Source: Chloracidobacterium sp. CP2_5A (lineage in GTDB: Bacteria; Acidobacteriota; Blastocatellia; Chloracidobacteriales; Chloracidobacteriaceae). From it: a stretch of 64,000 nt of DNA. A program made the translations under genes and the position numbers. Shown piece by piece: positions 25,493 through 35,605 of this stretch. Where the stretch lies: NCBI GenBank assembly GCA_002254845.1, contig NKPT01000014.1, positions 1 to 64,000 on the forward strand, read 5' to 3'. The notes below the pieces were generated by a model. That model made no database searches and was not told the DNA's origin. It saw only the letters and a program-made list of their open reading frames with translations. Numbering within the stretch: the first letter of the stretch is position 1; every line of letters begins with the position of its first letter.

Positions 25493-27167
25493 TTTCAAGC
25501 AGCTCGGCGCCAAATTGCCTCTGTATGGCTTGAACGGCAGGGTGCCGCTCGGCTTCGGCGCGCAACGCGGCCTCGCGCGCTTGCTTTTCGGACAGCGCGC
25601 CCTTTGCTGGCTGTTGCTCAAGGCGCGTCACGATATTGACCGCCTTTCGAGTGAGCTTTTGAAGCGACTCGCGCAGATAAAGCTTTTCGCGCGGCTCCGC
25701 GACGTACCGCTCCGCCGCCTGCGCCGTAGGCCCGAAAACCAACTCAAAATCATTCCCCTGCCAGCGCGCCGATACGACCTTGTCAAGGTGAATGGACAGG
25801 AGCGACTTCCGGTCCTTTTCCGCCAGCGCCCGTAACCGATTGAGCAGGGCGTTAGCGTCGGCGTCATCCAGCGTCTCCGCCTCGCTCGCGTCAGCTTCCG
25901 GCGGCGCATCCTCAATGGGCGGCGCCGGCGGCGGCTCCGCGCGCAAAGGCGGGCGCTTCGCCGGCGACTTGGAGGGCGACGAAGAGCTGGCGGGCGGCGC
26001 GGCCATTGGGACGCGGACATCCGCCATCAGCGCCTCCAGCCGCGCCAAAATGTCTTCCAGCGGCTTGAGCCGCCCAAGCTGCGTGAGCTTGATGATGCCG
26101 ACTTCCACCAGCAGGCGCGCGTCTTCCGCCGCGCGAGCTTGCATTTCGAGATCAGCCAGCAGCGAGAAAAACCGCGTCAGCTCAGCTACCGTAAATCGCC
26201 GACACTGTCGCTCAATCAGCGCCAGCTCGCTGTCGGCGACCGGCAACAATTCGCGGTCGGGGCCAACCACCTGCGCCACAAGCAAATGCCTGATATACGC
26301 CATCAGCTCGCGCAGGAACTGCCGCAGGTCATGGCCTGCGCGAACAAGCCGGTCGACCTGGCGCGCCACCGCGCCCGGATCGGCCGCGTCCAGCGCGTCC
26401 ACGACCTCCGCCAGCGGCGTCATGCCAATGAGCCCGAGCGATTCCCGTACATGCCTCTCATCAATAGCGGCATCCGTTCCTGTAAAAGCCAGCACTTGGT
26501 CAAGCGCCGATTGCGCGTCGCGCATGCTCCCGCGCCCGGCGTGGGCGATTTGAATGAGCGCCGCCCGCGAAATCTTGACCTGCTCGGCTTCGGCGATCCG
26601 CTGAAGCTGGTCGGCGATAGCCTCGACTCCAATGACGCGAAACTCATACTGCTGACAGCGCGAGAGAATCGTTTCCGGCAGCTTGTGAAGCTCCGTCGTC
26701 GCCATGATGAACGTCACGTGCGCCGGCGGCTCCTCGAGCGTTTTGAGCAAGGCGTTGAAGGCGCTGGTCGAAAGCATGTGAACTTCATCAATGATGAAGA
26801 CCTTGTAGCGATCCCGCGCCGGACGATTTCCCGCCGTGGCGACGATGACTTCCCGAATGTTGTCCACGCCGGTATGCGAGGCGGCGTCAATTTCAAGCAC
26901 GTCGAGCGACTCGCCTGACATCGTTTCCCGACAGGACGGACAAGCGCCGCAGGGGGTCGGGGTCGGGCCCTCGACGCAGTTGAGCGCCTGGGCGAATAGG
27001 CGCGCGCAGGTGGTCTTGCCGACGCCGCGCGGCCCGGCGAACAGATAGGCGTGGTGCAGCCGTCCCGTCCGCAAGGCGTTGCCCAGCGCGCGAGTAACCG
27101 CGCGCTGCCCAATCACGTCTTCAAACCGCTGGGGTCGCCACTTGCGAGCGATGACCTGGTAGCTCAT
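25473..27167 (-). CDS. dnaX: DNA polymerase III subunit gamma/tau
   Basis: DnaX is the ATPase core of the clamp loader of the replicative polymerase. From ATG 27167 the product is 564 residues. Walker A GPRGVGKT is at 45-52, four zinc cysteines lie at 64, 73, 76 and 79, and the Walker B region reads KVFIIDEVHMLS. The AAA lid and collar domains extend to about 365, followed by a Ser/Pro/Ala-rich linker and a C-terminal domain ending in LEIKPPEE. TTG 27176 is an alternative start. I see no A-rich slippery heptamer that would make a short gamma form. It overlaps the convergent glycosylase gene by 20 bases. Confidence 0.95.
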   Translation of the reverse strand: MSYQVIARKWRPQRFEDVIGQRAVTRALGNALRTGRLHHAYLFAGPRGVGKTTCARLFAQALNCVEGPTPTPCGACPSCRETMSGESLDVLEIDAASHTGVDNIREVIVATAGNRPARDRYKVFIIDEVHMLSTSAFNALLKTLEEPPAHVTFIMATTELHKLPETILSRCQQYEFRVIGVEAIADQLQRIAEAEQVKISRAALIQIAHAGRGSMRDAQSALDQVLAFTGTDAAIDERHVRESLGLIGMTPLAEVVDALDAADPGAVARQVDRLVRAGHDLRQFLRELMAYIRHLLVAQVVGPDRELLPVADSELALIERQCRRFTVAELTRFFSLLADLEMQARAAEDARLLVEVGIIKLTQLGRLKPLEDILARLEALMADVRVPMAAPPASSSSPSKSPAKRPPLRAEPPPAPPIEDAPPEADASEAETLDDADANALLNRLRALAEKDRKSLLSIHLDKVVSARWQGNDFELVFGPTAQAAERYVAEPREKLYLRESLQKLTRKAVNIVTRLEQQPAKGALSEKQAREAALRAEAERHPAVQAIQRQFGAELLEIKPPEE

Positions 27168-27274
27168 AGCAGACAAGCCTACGAATGCGTCCTCGCGCCA
27201 GCAAGCCCGGCCCGAAACTGACCCTGAGACGCTGGTTTGCGCTCACGCGCGGCGTTTGAATAACCTGGCCAAAT

Positions 27275-28072
27275 ATGACCGATACGCTGACCGTCGCAAC
27301 TTGGAACGTCAACTCGATTCGCGCTCGGCTGCCGCATGTCCTCGACTGGCTGGAGCGGCATGAACCGGACGCCTTATGCCTTCAGGAAACCAAAGTCCCG
27401 GACGAGGATTTTCCGTTTGAAGCCTTCGAGCGACTTGGCTACGTCGCCACGGTCTATGGGCAGAAAGCCTACAACGGCGTGGCCTTGCTTTCGTTTGAGA
27501 CGCCGGAAAACGTTCGGCGCGGGCTGCCAGGCGATGCCCCCGACGCGCAGCGCCGCTTTCTGATGGCGACGCTGCGCGGCGTAGTCGTCATCTCGGCGTA
27601 TGTCCCCAACGGCGAAGCGGTCAGCTCGCCCAAGTTCGACTACAAGCTTGAATTTCTAGAGCGCCTGACCAACTTCCTCGTTGACTCTCTGACACCGGAG
27701 CGCCCGCTGCTGGTGTGCGGCGATTACAACATCGCCCCGGCCGACATTGACCTCTACGACCCAGAGCGCAATCGCGAAACCGTGATGTTCCACTCCCAAG
27801 AGCATGCCTTTCTCGAGCGCTGGCGACAGTGGGGCTTACGGGATGTCGTTCGCGAGCGCCGTCCGACGGAAACCGGCTTATATAGCTGGTGGGACTACCG
27901 CGCCGGAGGATTTTCGCGCAATCGCGGCTGGCGCATTGACCACATCTGGGCAACGCCGCCGCTTGCCAACGCCTGCGTCGCGGCGCGGATTGACCGGGAG
28001 GAGCGCGGCAGGGAGCGCCCATCCGACCATGCGCCAGTCGTAGCGACTTTCCAACTGCCGCCTTCCATTTGA
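27275..28072 (+). CDS. xthA: Exodeoxyribonuclease III
   Basis: XthA is an apurinic/apyrimidinic endonuclease and 3'-5' exonuclease in base-excision repair. The 265-residue product starts at ATG 27275 and shows ATWNVNSIRAR, the metal-binding Glu38 in LQETK, VCGDYNIAPADIDLYDP, WRIDHIWATPPL and the C-terminal SDHAPVVATF, the standard order of the endonuclease/exonuclease/phosphatase fold. It is divergent from dnaX with about 105 bases between starts. Together with the uracil-DNA glycosylase at 24773 it gives two base-excision repair genes flanking dnaX. Confidence 0.95.
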   Translation: MTDTLTVATWNVNSIRARLPHVLDWLERHEPDALCLQETKVPDEDFPFEAFERLGYVATVYGQKAYNGVALLSFETPENVRRGLPGDAPDAQRRFLMATLRGVVVISAYVPNGEAVSSPKFDYKLEFLERLTNFLVDSLTPERPLLVCGDYNIAPADIDLYDPERNRETVMFHSQEHAFLERWRQWGLRDVVRERRPTETGLYSWWDYRAGGFSRNRGWRIDHIWATPPLANACVAARIDREERGRERPSDHAPVVATFQLPPSI

Positions 28073-28088
28073 CGAGGCGATGCGCGCT

Positions 28089-28129
28089 AAAAACGCGCCG
28101 CCCGCCGCTATTTGGCGGCGGACGGCGCG
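28089..28129 (-). terminator. Rho-independent terminator for the PspA-family gene
   Basis: A 14-bp stem (28094-28107 with 28116-28129, one mismatch) and an 8-base loop are followed on the minus strand by five T (AAAAA at 28089-28093). It lies 42 bases after the pspA-family stop and 17 bases after the convergent xthA stop, so it serves the minus-strand gene and may also block xthA read-through. Confidence 0.9.
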
Positions 28130-28170
28130 AGAAGGCTCGGGCTATTCCGAGGAAACGGTCCCATTGCGCG

Positions 28171-28914
28171 TCATTCGAGCGCCTTCTTCTGCGCCGGGGC
28201 CAGCGTCCGCCCGCCGCCGGTTGATTCCGTTAGCGCGGCGGGCTCATCGGGAATCATCCCCATCTGGCGCTTGTAGGCTATAAGCGCGTCCTGGGCCTGG
28301 ATGTTGTAAGCCTCGCGCTCTAGCTGCGCCATTTGAGCGTCAACCCCAGAGTTGGTCAACTCCATCTTGGCTTCCGCGGCGGCTGCGCGACGATTGATTT
28401 TCTCGCGCATTTCGTCAAACGACCCGGCGGTATCGCCCACCTGAAACGACGCCATTGTGGCCGCCAATTGCTCCTGCATGCGGGCGCGCTTGCTTTCGCT
28501 GATCAGCTGCGTGGCTTCGTCCTGCTTGCGCTTCATCTTGAGCAGGTAGTCGTCCCGGAAGCGAATCGCCTGCTGCGAGGCTTTCTTCGCCACAACGAGC
28601 TGCTCCTTGGCGCGAGACAGAGAATTTTGCTTTTCCTGCATTGAGGCAATGTAGGTCGTCGCAATGTCGTCGCGTCCCATCTTGATGGCCGCCTTGATCT
28701 TGCCATCAAGTTCCGTGATCTCGCGCTCGAGGGTAGCCACTTCCCGCTCGAGGAGCTTTTCGTTTGACATCACCTGCGCGACATTTTCGTTCAGCTTTGG
28801 AATCTGGTCGCGCATATCGCGGATGATTTGCTGCAAGATGAGCTCCGGATCCTCAGCTGCGTCGATCATACCGCCAAAAATGGAACGGAACAGGCGTTTC
28901 AACCTTTCCCACAT
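28171..28914 (-). CDS. PspA/IM30 (VIPP1) family membrane-stress protein
   Basis: This ESCRT-III-like family coats and repairs the cytoplasmic or photosynthetic membrane. The 247-residue product begins at ATG 28914 behind a strong GGAGGC; the frame continues upstream to 28965, but that extension lacks the family's amphipathic start. Residues 1-20 (MWERLKRLFRSIFGGMIDAA) form the amphipathic helix 0, then EDPELILQQIIRDMRDQIPK and long coiled-coil helices to about 215. The C-terminal segment may contact membrane or partners. In phototrophs such proteins maintain photosynthetic membranes; whether it is PspA-like or VIPP1-like cannot be settled here. Confidence 0.88.
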   Translation of the reverse strand: MWERLKRLFRSIFGGMIDAAEDPELILQQIIRDMRDQIPKLNENVAQVMSNEKLLEREVATLEREITELDGKIKAAIKMGRDDIATTYIASMQEKQNSLSRAKEQLVVAKKASQQAIRFRDDYLLKMKRKQDEATQLISESKRARMQEQLAATMASFQVGDTAGSFDEMREKINRRAAAAEAKMELTNSGVDAQMAQLEREAYNIQAQDALIAYKRQMGMIPDEPAALTESTGGGRTLAPAQKKALE

Positions 28915-29192
28915 GCGCTTGGTGCCTCCGCGATAAGATACTCTGGCTTGGCGCGCCGGAAACAAAAGCTTCAGGCGAAGCTACTTCGCTAAACTAGCCT
29001 AACAGCTCTATAAGACGAATTACGTAGCCGAAACCACCCTAGCAGCCTCGCTGCAAAATTCCAAGCGGACTAGGCTGGCTACGCTTCAAGTCCTGCGAAA
29101 GTTGCCAAAAAAAGCCAAGCTTTCCGCGGCAAGCCGTCATCTAAGCGGTGAAAATCGCCCCCTAGGGCGCGACGGCAAGGGAGGGATGGGTA

Positions 29193-30998
29193 ATGCAGAT
29201 TCAGCGCGTTTGGATTGGGTTTTGGGTTGGGTGGGCCGCAATGCTCAGCCTGTGGCTTTCTCCATGGGCAAGAACGACCGGCTCGGCAAACAGCGGCTAT
29301 GACTTCAGCGCGACGCGAAGTCAGCTTCAGGCCGCTGTCGCGGCCAACCAGCCGCCGGGCTTGTCGCTGATGGTGCGCCACCGCAACCGAACGGTCTTGC
29401 GCGAAGCTTATGGGCGACTCTCGCCCGGCATCCCTTTCTCCACCGAGTCGCGCGTTTTTCTGGCGTCCTCGACGAAGCTGATTTCCATGGCGGCCGTGAT
29501 GGTTTGCGTTGACCGGGGACTCATCCGACTTGACGATCCAGTTGGTCAGTACTTGCCGGCTTTCCGGGATATGCCGGTTGCGAGATCGACGCAGCGCGGC
29601 AACCCGACCATTCGCCAATGCATGTCGCATACGGCTGGAATGTATGGCCAATCCCGAGCGCTCAACGACGAGACTATCAGTCTTGAGGAAGCTACGGCCA
29701 TCATTGCCGCCGAAAACACGCCGCTGCGCGCCCTGCCGGGAACGGATTTCGCCTACGGCGGCGTCTCGATGCATGTCATCGGGCGAGTGGTCGAGGTAGT
29801 TACGGGAACGCCATTCGATACCTTTACGCGCCAAACTATTCTCGCGCCCTGCCGCATGACGCGCACAGCCTTCACCGAATCAGGGGAATTCACAGCCAAC
29901 CCGCGCGTCGCCGGCGGCATGTGGTCAACCCTGGACGACTACATGAACTTTCTCCGCATGCTCTACGCCGGGGGCGTTTTTGAGGGGCGGCGCGTTTTGT
30001 CAGCGCAGTCCTGCCTGGAAATGCGCCGCGACCAGACGCGCGGCGTTCCCATTGTCTCCTCCCCTTATCAAGGCTATGGCCAGCCTGACACTCGCTACGG
30101 CTTTGGCTGGTGGCTCAACGCGGTCGACGCCAATGGCGTCGGCGTCAATGTCAGCGACGGCGGCGCCTTGGGGACGCTTCCCTGGATTGACTATCGGACG
30201 GGCGCGCTCGGCGTCTTTTTCGCCCAGACCTCGCTTGGCAGCGTCTTTTCGCTGACCGAGCAAATCCGGGCGTCGGTCAATCAAGCGATCCAGTCGTCGA
30301 CGCCGCCGCGCCCGCGCCCCAAGACGGCCGGCGTGTACCGCCCGACGGATGGCAACGCTTACCTCAAGCTCGAAAACGCTTCCGGCTTCGCCGATATAAA
30401 CTTTCTTTATGGGCAGGCGGGCGACTTGCCAGTCGCTGGCGATTGGGATGGCGATGGCGTCCAGTCGGTCGGCATTTTTCGCGACGGGCAATTCTTTCTC
30501 AAAAACGCCAATGCCCCTGGCTTTGCCGACTTGGCGTTTAGCTTCGGCGCGCCGGGCGACATCCCCGTTGCCGGCGACTGGAACGGGGATGGCCAGGACA
30601 CGATCGGCGTCTATCGGCGGGGCGTCTTTCTCCTGCGCGACACCAACGACGCCGGGCCGCCAGACTACGTCATCAACTACGGCGACCCTGGCGATCTCCC
30701 GGTCGTTGGCGACTGGAACGGGGATTTGGTCGCGACAGTCGGCTGCTTTCGCCCGTCCGATGGCTTTGTCTACTTGCGCGACGCGAACGCGAGCGGCTTT
30801 GCCGACCGCGCCTTCTTTTATGGCATTGCCGGCGATCTGCCCATAGCCGGCGACTGGACTGGGCAGGGCTTTGACACGATCGGCATTTACCGGCAAGGCG
30901 TCTTTTTTCTGCGCAACTCGAATACGCCAGGCTTCGCCGACCTCGCCTTTCAACTCGGACTGCCCGGCGACCGACCGCTTGCCGGGCGCTGGCGGTAG
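29193..30998 (+). CDS. Exported S12 beta-lactamase-fold hydrolase with C-terminal GDW repeats
   Basis: The 601-residue product starts at ATG 29193 with GGGAGGGAT upstream and has an N-terminal hydrophobic signal or anchor (8-26). Residues about 40-360 form a serine beta-lactamase/esterase domain with the SxxK motif at Ser92-Lys95 and a YxG-type motif in FAYGGVSMHVIG where YxN is usual. After a proline linker (TPPRPRPKTAGVYRP), five repeats of about 49 residues run to the end, each with GDLPVAGDWDGDG or a variant. These acidic loops resemble calcium-binding FG-GAP/VCBS blades. The natural substrate is unknown. The 3' end overlaps that of the PIG-L gene by 49 bases. Confidence 0.82.
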   Translation: MQIQRVWIGFWVGWAAMLSLWLSPWARTTGSANSGYDFSATRSQLQAAVAANQPPGLSLMVRHRNRTVLREAYGRLSPGIPFSTESRVFLASSTKLISMAAVMVCVDRGLIRLDDPVGQYLPAFRDMPVARSTQRGNPTIRQCMSHTAGMYGQSRALNDETISLEEATAIIAAENTPLRALPGTDFAYGGVSMHVIGRVVEVVTGTPFDTFTRQTILAPCRMTRTAFTESGEFTANPRVAGGMWSTLDDYMNFLRMLYAGGVFEGRRVLSAQSCLEMRRDQTRGVPIVSSPYQGYGQPDTRYGFGWWLNAVDANGVGVNVSDGGALGTLPWIDYRTGALGVFFAQTSLGSVFSLTEQIRASVNQAIQSSTPPRPRPKTAGVYRPTDGNAYLKLENASGFADINFLYGQAGDLPVAGDWDGDGVQSVGIFRDGQFFLKNANAPGFADLAFSFGAPGDIPVAGDWNGDGQDTIGVYRRGVFLLRDTNDAGPPDYVINYGDPGDLPVVGDWNGDLVATVGCFRPSDGFVYLRDANASGFADRAFFYGIAGDLPIAGDWTGQGFDTIGIYRQGVFFLRNSNTPGFADLAFQLGLPGDRPLAGRWR

Positions 30999-33643
30999 CC
31001 TTGGCTAGGCTTGCCGGCTGGCGCCTTGGGCAAGCTCAGCAGGTTGGCAAAAATCCGATAGGCGCCAGGGACGCCGGCCGGCAACTGCCGAAACCACGCA
31101 TAGCTCGCGTAAACATATCTGCCCTGGCCAAGCTCGGCGACCAAGAGCCCGCCCGTCCTAGGCGGCTCGCCCGGGTCGCGCGACGCCAGCAATGGCGTAT
31201 AACGCGCGTCATAGGTTTCAAAGTCATACAGCGACCGCTCCTGCACCCAGCCATCCCAATCCGCCGCCGTAATCCGATTTGGAAAATTGAACGCCGGATG
31301 CTCGGGTCGCAACATCGTCACGGGCGCGGTCTCGTCGGTCGTCCGCGTCATGCCGGAAGCCGGAAACGGCGGCAGCCCGCGCTGAAGGTAATCAGGACGC
31401 TGGTACTGCACGATGAGCGTCCCGCCTTCGCGGACGTAATCAAGCAGCCGCGCATGCTCGGCGGCGAAGTCGGGGCGCGTTTGCGAGGCGCGAATGCCGA
31501 CCACGATGACATCGAATTTTCGCAGATCGCCTGCCGCCAAGGCTCCTTCGTCCAGCAGCGTTACCGGAAGCCCAAGGCGCTCGATGGCTTGCGGCACAAA
31601 GTCGCCGCTCCCCATCACGTAGCCGACGGTCACCGGCGCCGCCTTGACATCCAGGATGACGACTTCGGCCTCCGCTTTCGGGAACAGCCGGCGCGTTTGA
31701 ATATGCGGGTAGCCAACGGCCTGCACGTCGCGGTCGTAGGCTTTGCCGTCGCTGACAACCGTCGCCGTCAGCTTGTACCGGCCGTCCGCGGCGTCGCCCG
31801 GAATCGTCACGTCGAACAGCGCCCGCTGTTTGGCTTTCGGCGGGAGGGTCATCGTCGTCGTCGGCGGCTCGACGCGCCAGCCGGCAGGCGCCGCGAGCGT
31901 CAGCGTTCCCGACCGAGCTTGGCGCGAATGATTGGTCACTGTCGCCATAACGCGCTTGACGCGACTTTCCGGCGCCCGCGACGCAATCCAAAGCGACTCC
32001 GACAAACGCGCCGAAATAGCCGGCACGACTTCAACTTCGCCGCTCACTTCGCCGCGCGCGGGGTCGGCATAGCGGTATTCAACTGGAATCGCGAAGATAT
32101 ACGCTCGGTCGCGCTGCATCCGGGCATTGATGGTGAGCGTCCCCAAGGCGCTCATCCAGGGTCGCGTCCTTGAAAGATCAACCGGCTTGGTCGGCATGAC
32201 GACCCGGACGCTTTCCCAATGCCCGTCCTCTACGCGAAGCGGCTCAATCCGCGCCCCTGCATAGGGCAGAAAGCCTGACAGAGCGCCTCTCAGGCGCGGC
32301 GGGCCGCCCGCCTCCCGCAGCAATGACTGCCTGCCGGAAGCTGAGCCAATTCGCAATGATTGGCTAATCGTTACGGCATCGCCTTCCGTAACGGTTTCGG
32401 CATCGGCCAGCGCCGTCGCCCGGAAACCGGCCGCCAGGAGGATCGCCTGAGCGATTTGGGCTTTCTTCAACCGCAACGCGGACGATGGCGGCAGGTCGCG
32501 CTCTGGATCGAATGGGCATTCGCCGCTTGCATCCGCGACCATGCCTTCCGGGCCGTCGAGCGGCTTGCCGTCCAGCGCCAGGCCGCACTGCGCCAGCCGC
32601 TCGTAAGCCTTTGTCAAGGTCGCTAGGGTTTCATCCGGCGAACAAGGTTCCGCCAGCAAGCGACCAACGAGGCTCTGAACGTCGTCCATAGCGCGCCGCG
32701 CGTCATCCGGCGCCGGATCGGGCAGGAGACTGCGCAAGCTCGTGTCCAGCCCGTCAAAGAGGGACGTTTCAGTTTTGGGATTGGTCGGCGCCAGGCTTTC
32801 CACGAGCTTGACGCCGGAAAATCGCTCGTCGTCGGGCTCGAGCGCGCCCATTTCCTGCGACTTGTGCTGGCTGCGCCCCTGCATGGCGACTTGAAAGTAG
32901 GTTCTCCCGAGCAGCGGGTCGTACACGCCGGTCGGTATCCTAAGCGTCGGGTTTGAGTTTTCCGGCGGCGCGACATCCGCGCTGACATAAAGCTTTTTCG
33001 CCTGCCAGGCCGGGCCGAGCTCGGGATGCCAGTTGGGATCGGCGGCTTTCGCGAAGGCAATCTGCGTCAGATAGCCGCAGTATTGGTGATGCCCGTGGCC
33101 GTCGCGCGGCGTGCCGCCCCACCGGGCGACGATAACCAGCGGCTTGAATTCCCGAATGACGCGGGCAATGTCGCGCAAGACGGCGTCTTGACCGTGAAGC
33201 GCGCTCCACTTCGCCTCGGTTTCCTGGAGCGTCTTGCTAAAGCCAAAGTCGAAGGCGCGGGTGAAAAACTGTTCGCCGCCGTCAATGGCGCGCGCCTCGG
33301 CAAGCTCCTCGGCGCGGATCAGTCCCAAAGCCGCGCCCTGCTCCGGGCCGAGCCTGTTTTGCCCGCCTTCCCCGCGCGTGAGCGAAAGGTAACCCACGCG
33401 AGCGCCATCGCCGCGCGCCAGTCGGGCAATAAGCGCGGAATCTTCGTCGTCAGGGTGCGCTCCGATGTGCAAGACGCTCGCCGTCGTCGGGAGCCGGCGG
33501 AGTTGCAGCCGCAAGCCAGTTAAGCCGCGGTCATATTGGCTGCGCGCCCGCGCGCGCAGCGCGGGCAGTCGGTCCTGGGCTTTAGGCAGGCTTGGCGTGA
33601 GGAACAGCGCCAGGGCCACAGCGACAATCACACGCTTGAGCAC
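30950..33643 (-). CDS. Exported PIG-L family deacetylase with C-terminal glutamine amidotransferase-like domain
   Basis: GTG 33643 is chosen because AGAGGTGG precedes it and a signal peptide follows at once (ending near PSLPKAQ). The open frame extends to 34027, but that part lies over recO in another frame. The PIG-L zinc motif HPDDE is at residues 63-67, with the remaining ligand region in RDGHGHHQYCGY. A middle region with PAGWRVEPPTTTMTLPPKA resembles a NEW3/Ig-like fold. The last 200 residues (VVGIRASQTRPDF, EGGTLIVQYQRP) resemble a class I glutamine amidotransferase-like fold. Such proteins deacetylate N-acetyl sugars outside the cytoplasm; the substrate is unknown. Confidence 0.82.
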   Translation of the reverse strand: MLKRVIVAVALALFLTPSLPKAQDRLPALRARARSQYDRGLTGLRLQLRRLPTTASVLHIGAHPDDEDSALIARLARGDGARVGYLSLTRGEGGQNRLGPEQGAALGLIRAEELAEARAIDGGEQFFTRAFDFGFSKTLQETEAKWSALHGQDAVLRDIARVIREFKPLVIVARWGGTPRDGHGHHQYCGYLTQIAFAKAADPNWHPELGPAWQAKKLYVSADVAPPENSNPTLRIPTGVYDPLLGRTYFQVAMQGRSQHKSQEMGALEPDDERFSGVKLVESLAPTNPKTETSLFDGLDTSLRSLLPDPAPDDARRAMDDVQSLVGRLLAEPCSPDETLATLTKAYERLAQCGLALDGKPLDGPEGMVADASGECPFDPERDLPPSSALRLKKAQIAQAILLAAGFRATALADAETVTEGDAVTISQSLRIGSASGRQSLLREAGGPPRLRGALSGFLPYAGARIEPLRVEDGHWESVRVVMPTKPVDLSRTRPWMSALGTLTINARMQRDRAYIFAIPVEYRYADPARGEVSGEVEVVPAISARLSESLWIASRAPESRVKRVMATVTNHSRQARSGTLTLAAPAGWRVEPPTTTMTLPPKAKQRALFDVTIPGDAADGRYKLTATVVSDGKAYDRDVQAVGYPHIQTRRLFPKAEAEVVILDVKAAPVTVGYVMGSGDFVPQAIERLGLPVTLLDEGALAAGDLRKFDVIVVGIRASQTRPDFAAEHARLLDYVREGGTLIVQYQRPDYLQRGLPPFPASGMTRTTDETAPVTMLRPEHPAFNFPNRITAADWDGWVQERSLYDFETYDARYTPLLASRDPGEPPRTGGLLVAELGQGRYVYASYAWFRQLPAGVPGAYRIFANLLSLPKAPAGKPSQGYRQRPASGRSPGSPS

Positions 33644-33683
33644 GTTTCCACCTCTAACGGATCCGCCTCTCGCTAAGACTCGC

Positions 33684-34475
33684 TCATTGGGGCGACTCCG
33701 CGCGCAGCCGCCGCCAGACGGCATAGCTCTTGAGCGGTCGCTCAAGCGCCGCCTGCAAGAGGCGCTGATTGACTTCGGCGAGGTCGTCCAGAACGGGCGC
33801 CGGCGGCGACTGGGACAGAAAATCATCCGGCGCCAGTCGCTGGATAGCGGCGTAGGCGCGCCGCGCCGCCGGGCTGATCGCCCGACCGGCTGGCTGGCAA
33901 TCCGGGCAGGACGGCGTTCCGTCGAACGCCAAGCGAGCCGCGCCTTCCGGGTCGAAAACGGACCCGCACAGCGCGCACCGCTTCCAGCTCGGCAGAAAGC
34001 CAGCCAAGCGCAGCAGCCAGGTTTCAACGTAGGCCGTCAGCGGCGACTGAACGCGCCAAGCTTCCTCCGAGCCAGCCGCCACTTGGCGCTCGACGACTTC
34101 GCAACTCGCGGAAAGCAGCCGATAAGCCGGGTCGCTCGCTTGGCGCGGCGGGAAAAGCTCGCATACCAGCTCCGCCCAGTAGCCCAACATCGCCATCGCC
34201 GAGGGGTCGGCGGCAATGGCAAAGCGCGCGCGCTTCACGTCGCAAGCCGTAAGCTGCGCCAGCTCGCGCCCCTCGCGCTCGCGGTAGGCGACAGTCACTT
34301 CCGAGAGCAGCTCAAACGCCGCGCCATACTTGTTTTTGGCGCTCCGCGCGCCGTGCGCGACCGCTCGAATCAGACCGTCCGCCCGCGTAAACAGGACGAC
34401 AATCTTGTGCGCTTCTCCATAGTCGTAAGCGCGTAACGCGAAAGCGTCGCTCGCATGAAGTGTCCCGGTGGTCAT
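33684..34475 (-). CDS. recO: DNA repair protein RecO
   Basis: RecO anneals single strands and loads RecA with RecF and RecR. The product from ATG 34475 is 263 residues; an upstream in-frame start at 34541 would add 22 residues unlike the family. The OB-fold N-terminus reads SDAFALRAYDYGEAHKIVVL, with GLIRAVAHGARSAKNKYG following, and a zinc-finger-like pair (CALCG and CPDC) lies in the C-terminal half. The PIG-L deacetylase gene follows on the same strand 40 bases after its stop, behind its own ribosome binding site. Confidence 0.9.
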   Translation of the reverse strand: MTTGTLHASDAFALRAYDYGEAHKIVVLFTRADGLIRAVAHGARSAKNKYGAAFELLSEVTVAYREREGRELAQLTACDVKRARFAIAADPSAMAMLGYWAELVCELFPPRQASDPAYRLLSASCEVVERQVAAGSEEAWRVQSPLTAYVETWLLRLAGFLPSWKRCALCGSVFDPEGAARLAFDGTPSCPDCQPAGRAISPAARRAYAAIQRLAPDDFLSQSPPAPVLDDLAEVNQRLLQAALERPLKSYAVWRRLRAESPQ

Positions 34476-34561
34476 AGCGGGCTTGCAGTTCTGACAAAAT
34501 CTAGCATTCTTGCAGCGGCGCGGCGACGCGCGACACTTCACCGAAAGGACATTTTCGGCGC

Positions 34562-35578
<1,017 letters not shown>

Positions 35579-35605
35579 CGCGCGCGTGGACTTTATAACG
35601 CAACC

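Noticed and set aside
33644-34027. N-terminal extension of the PIG-L reading frame
   Set aside because: It lies over recO in another frame, is Arg/Ser-rich and lacks a start context; GTG 33643 has a ribosome binding site and a signal peptide.
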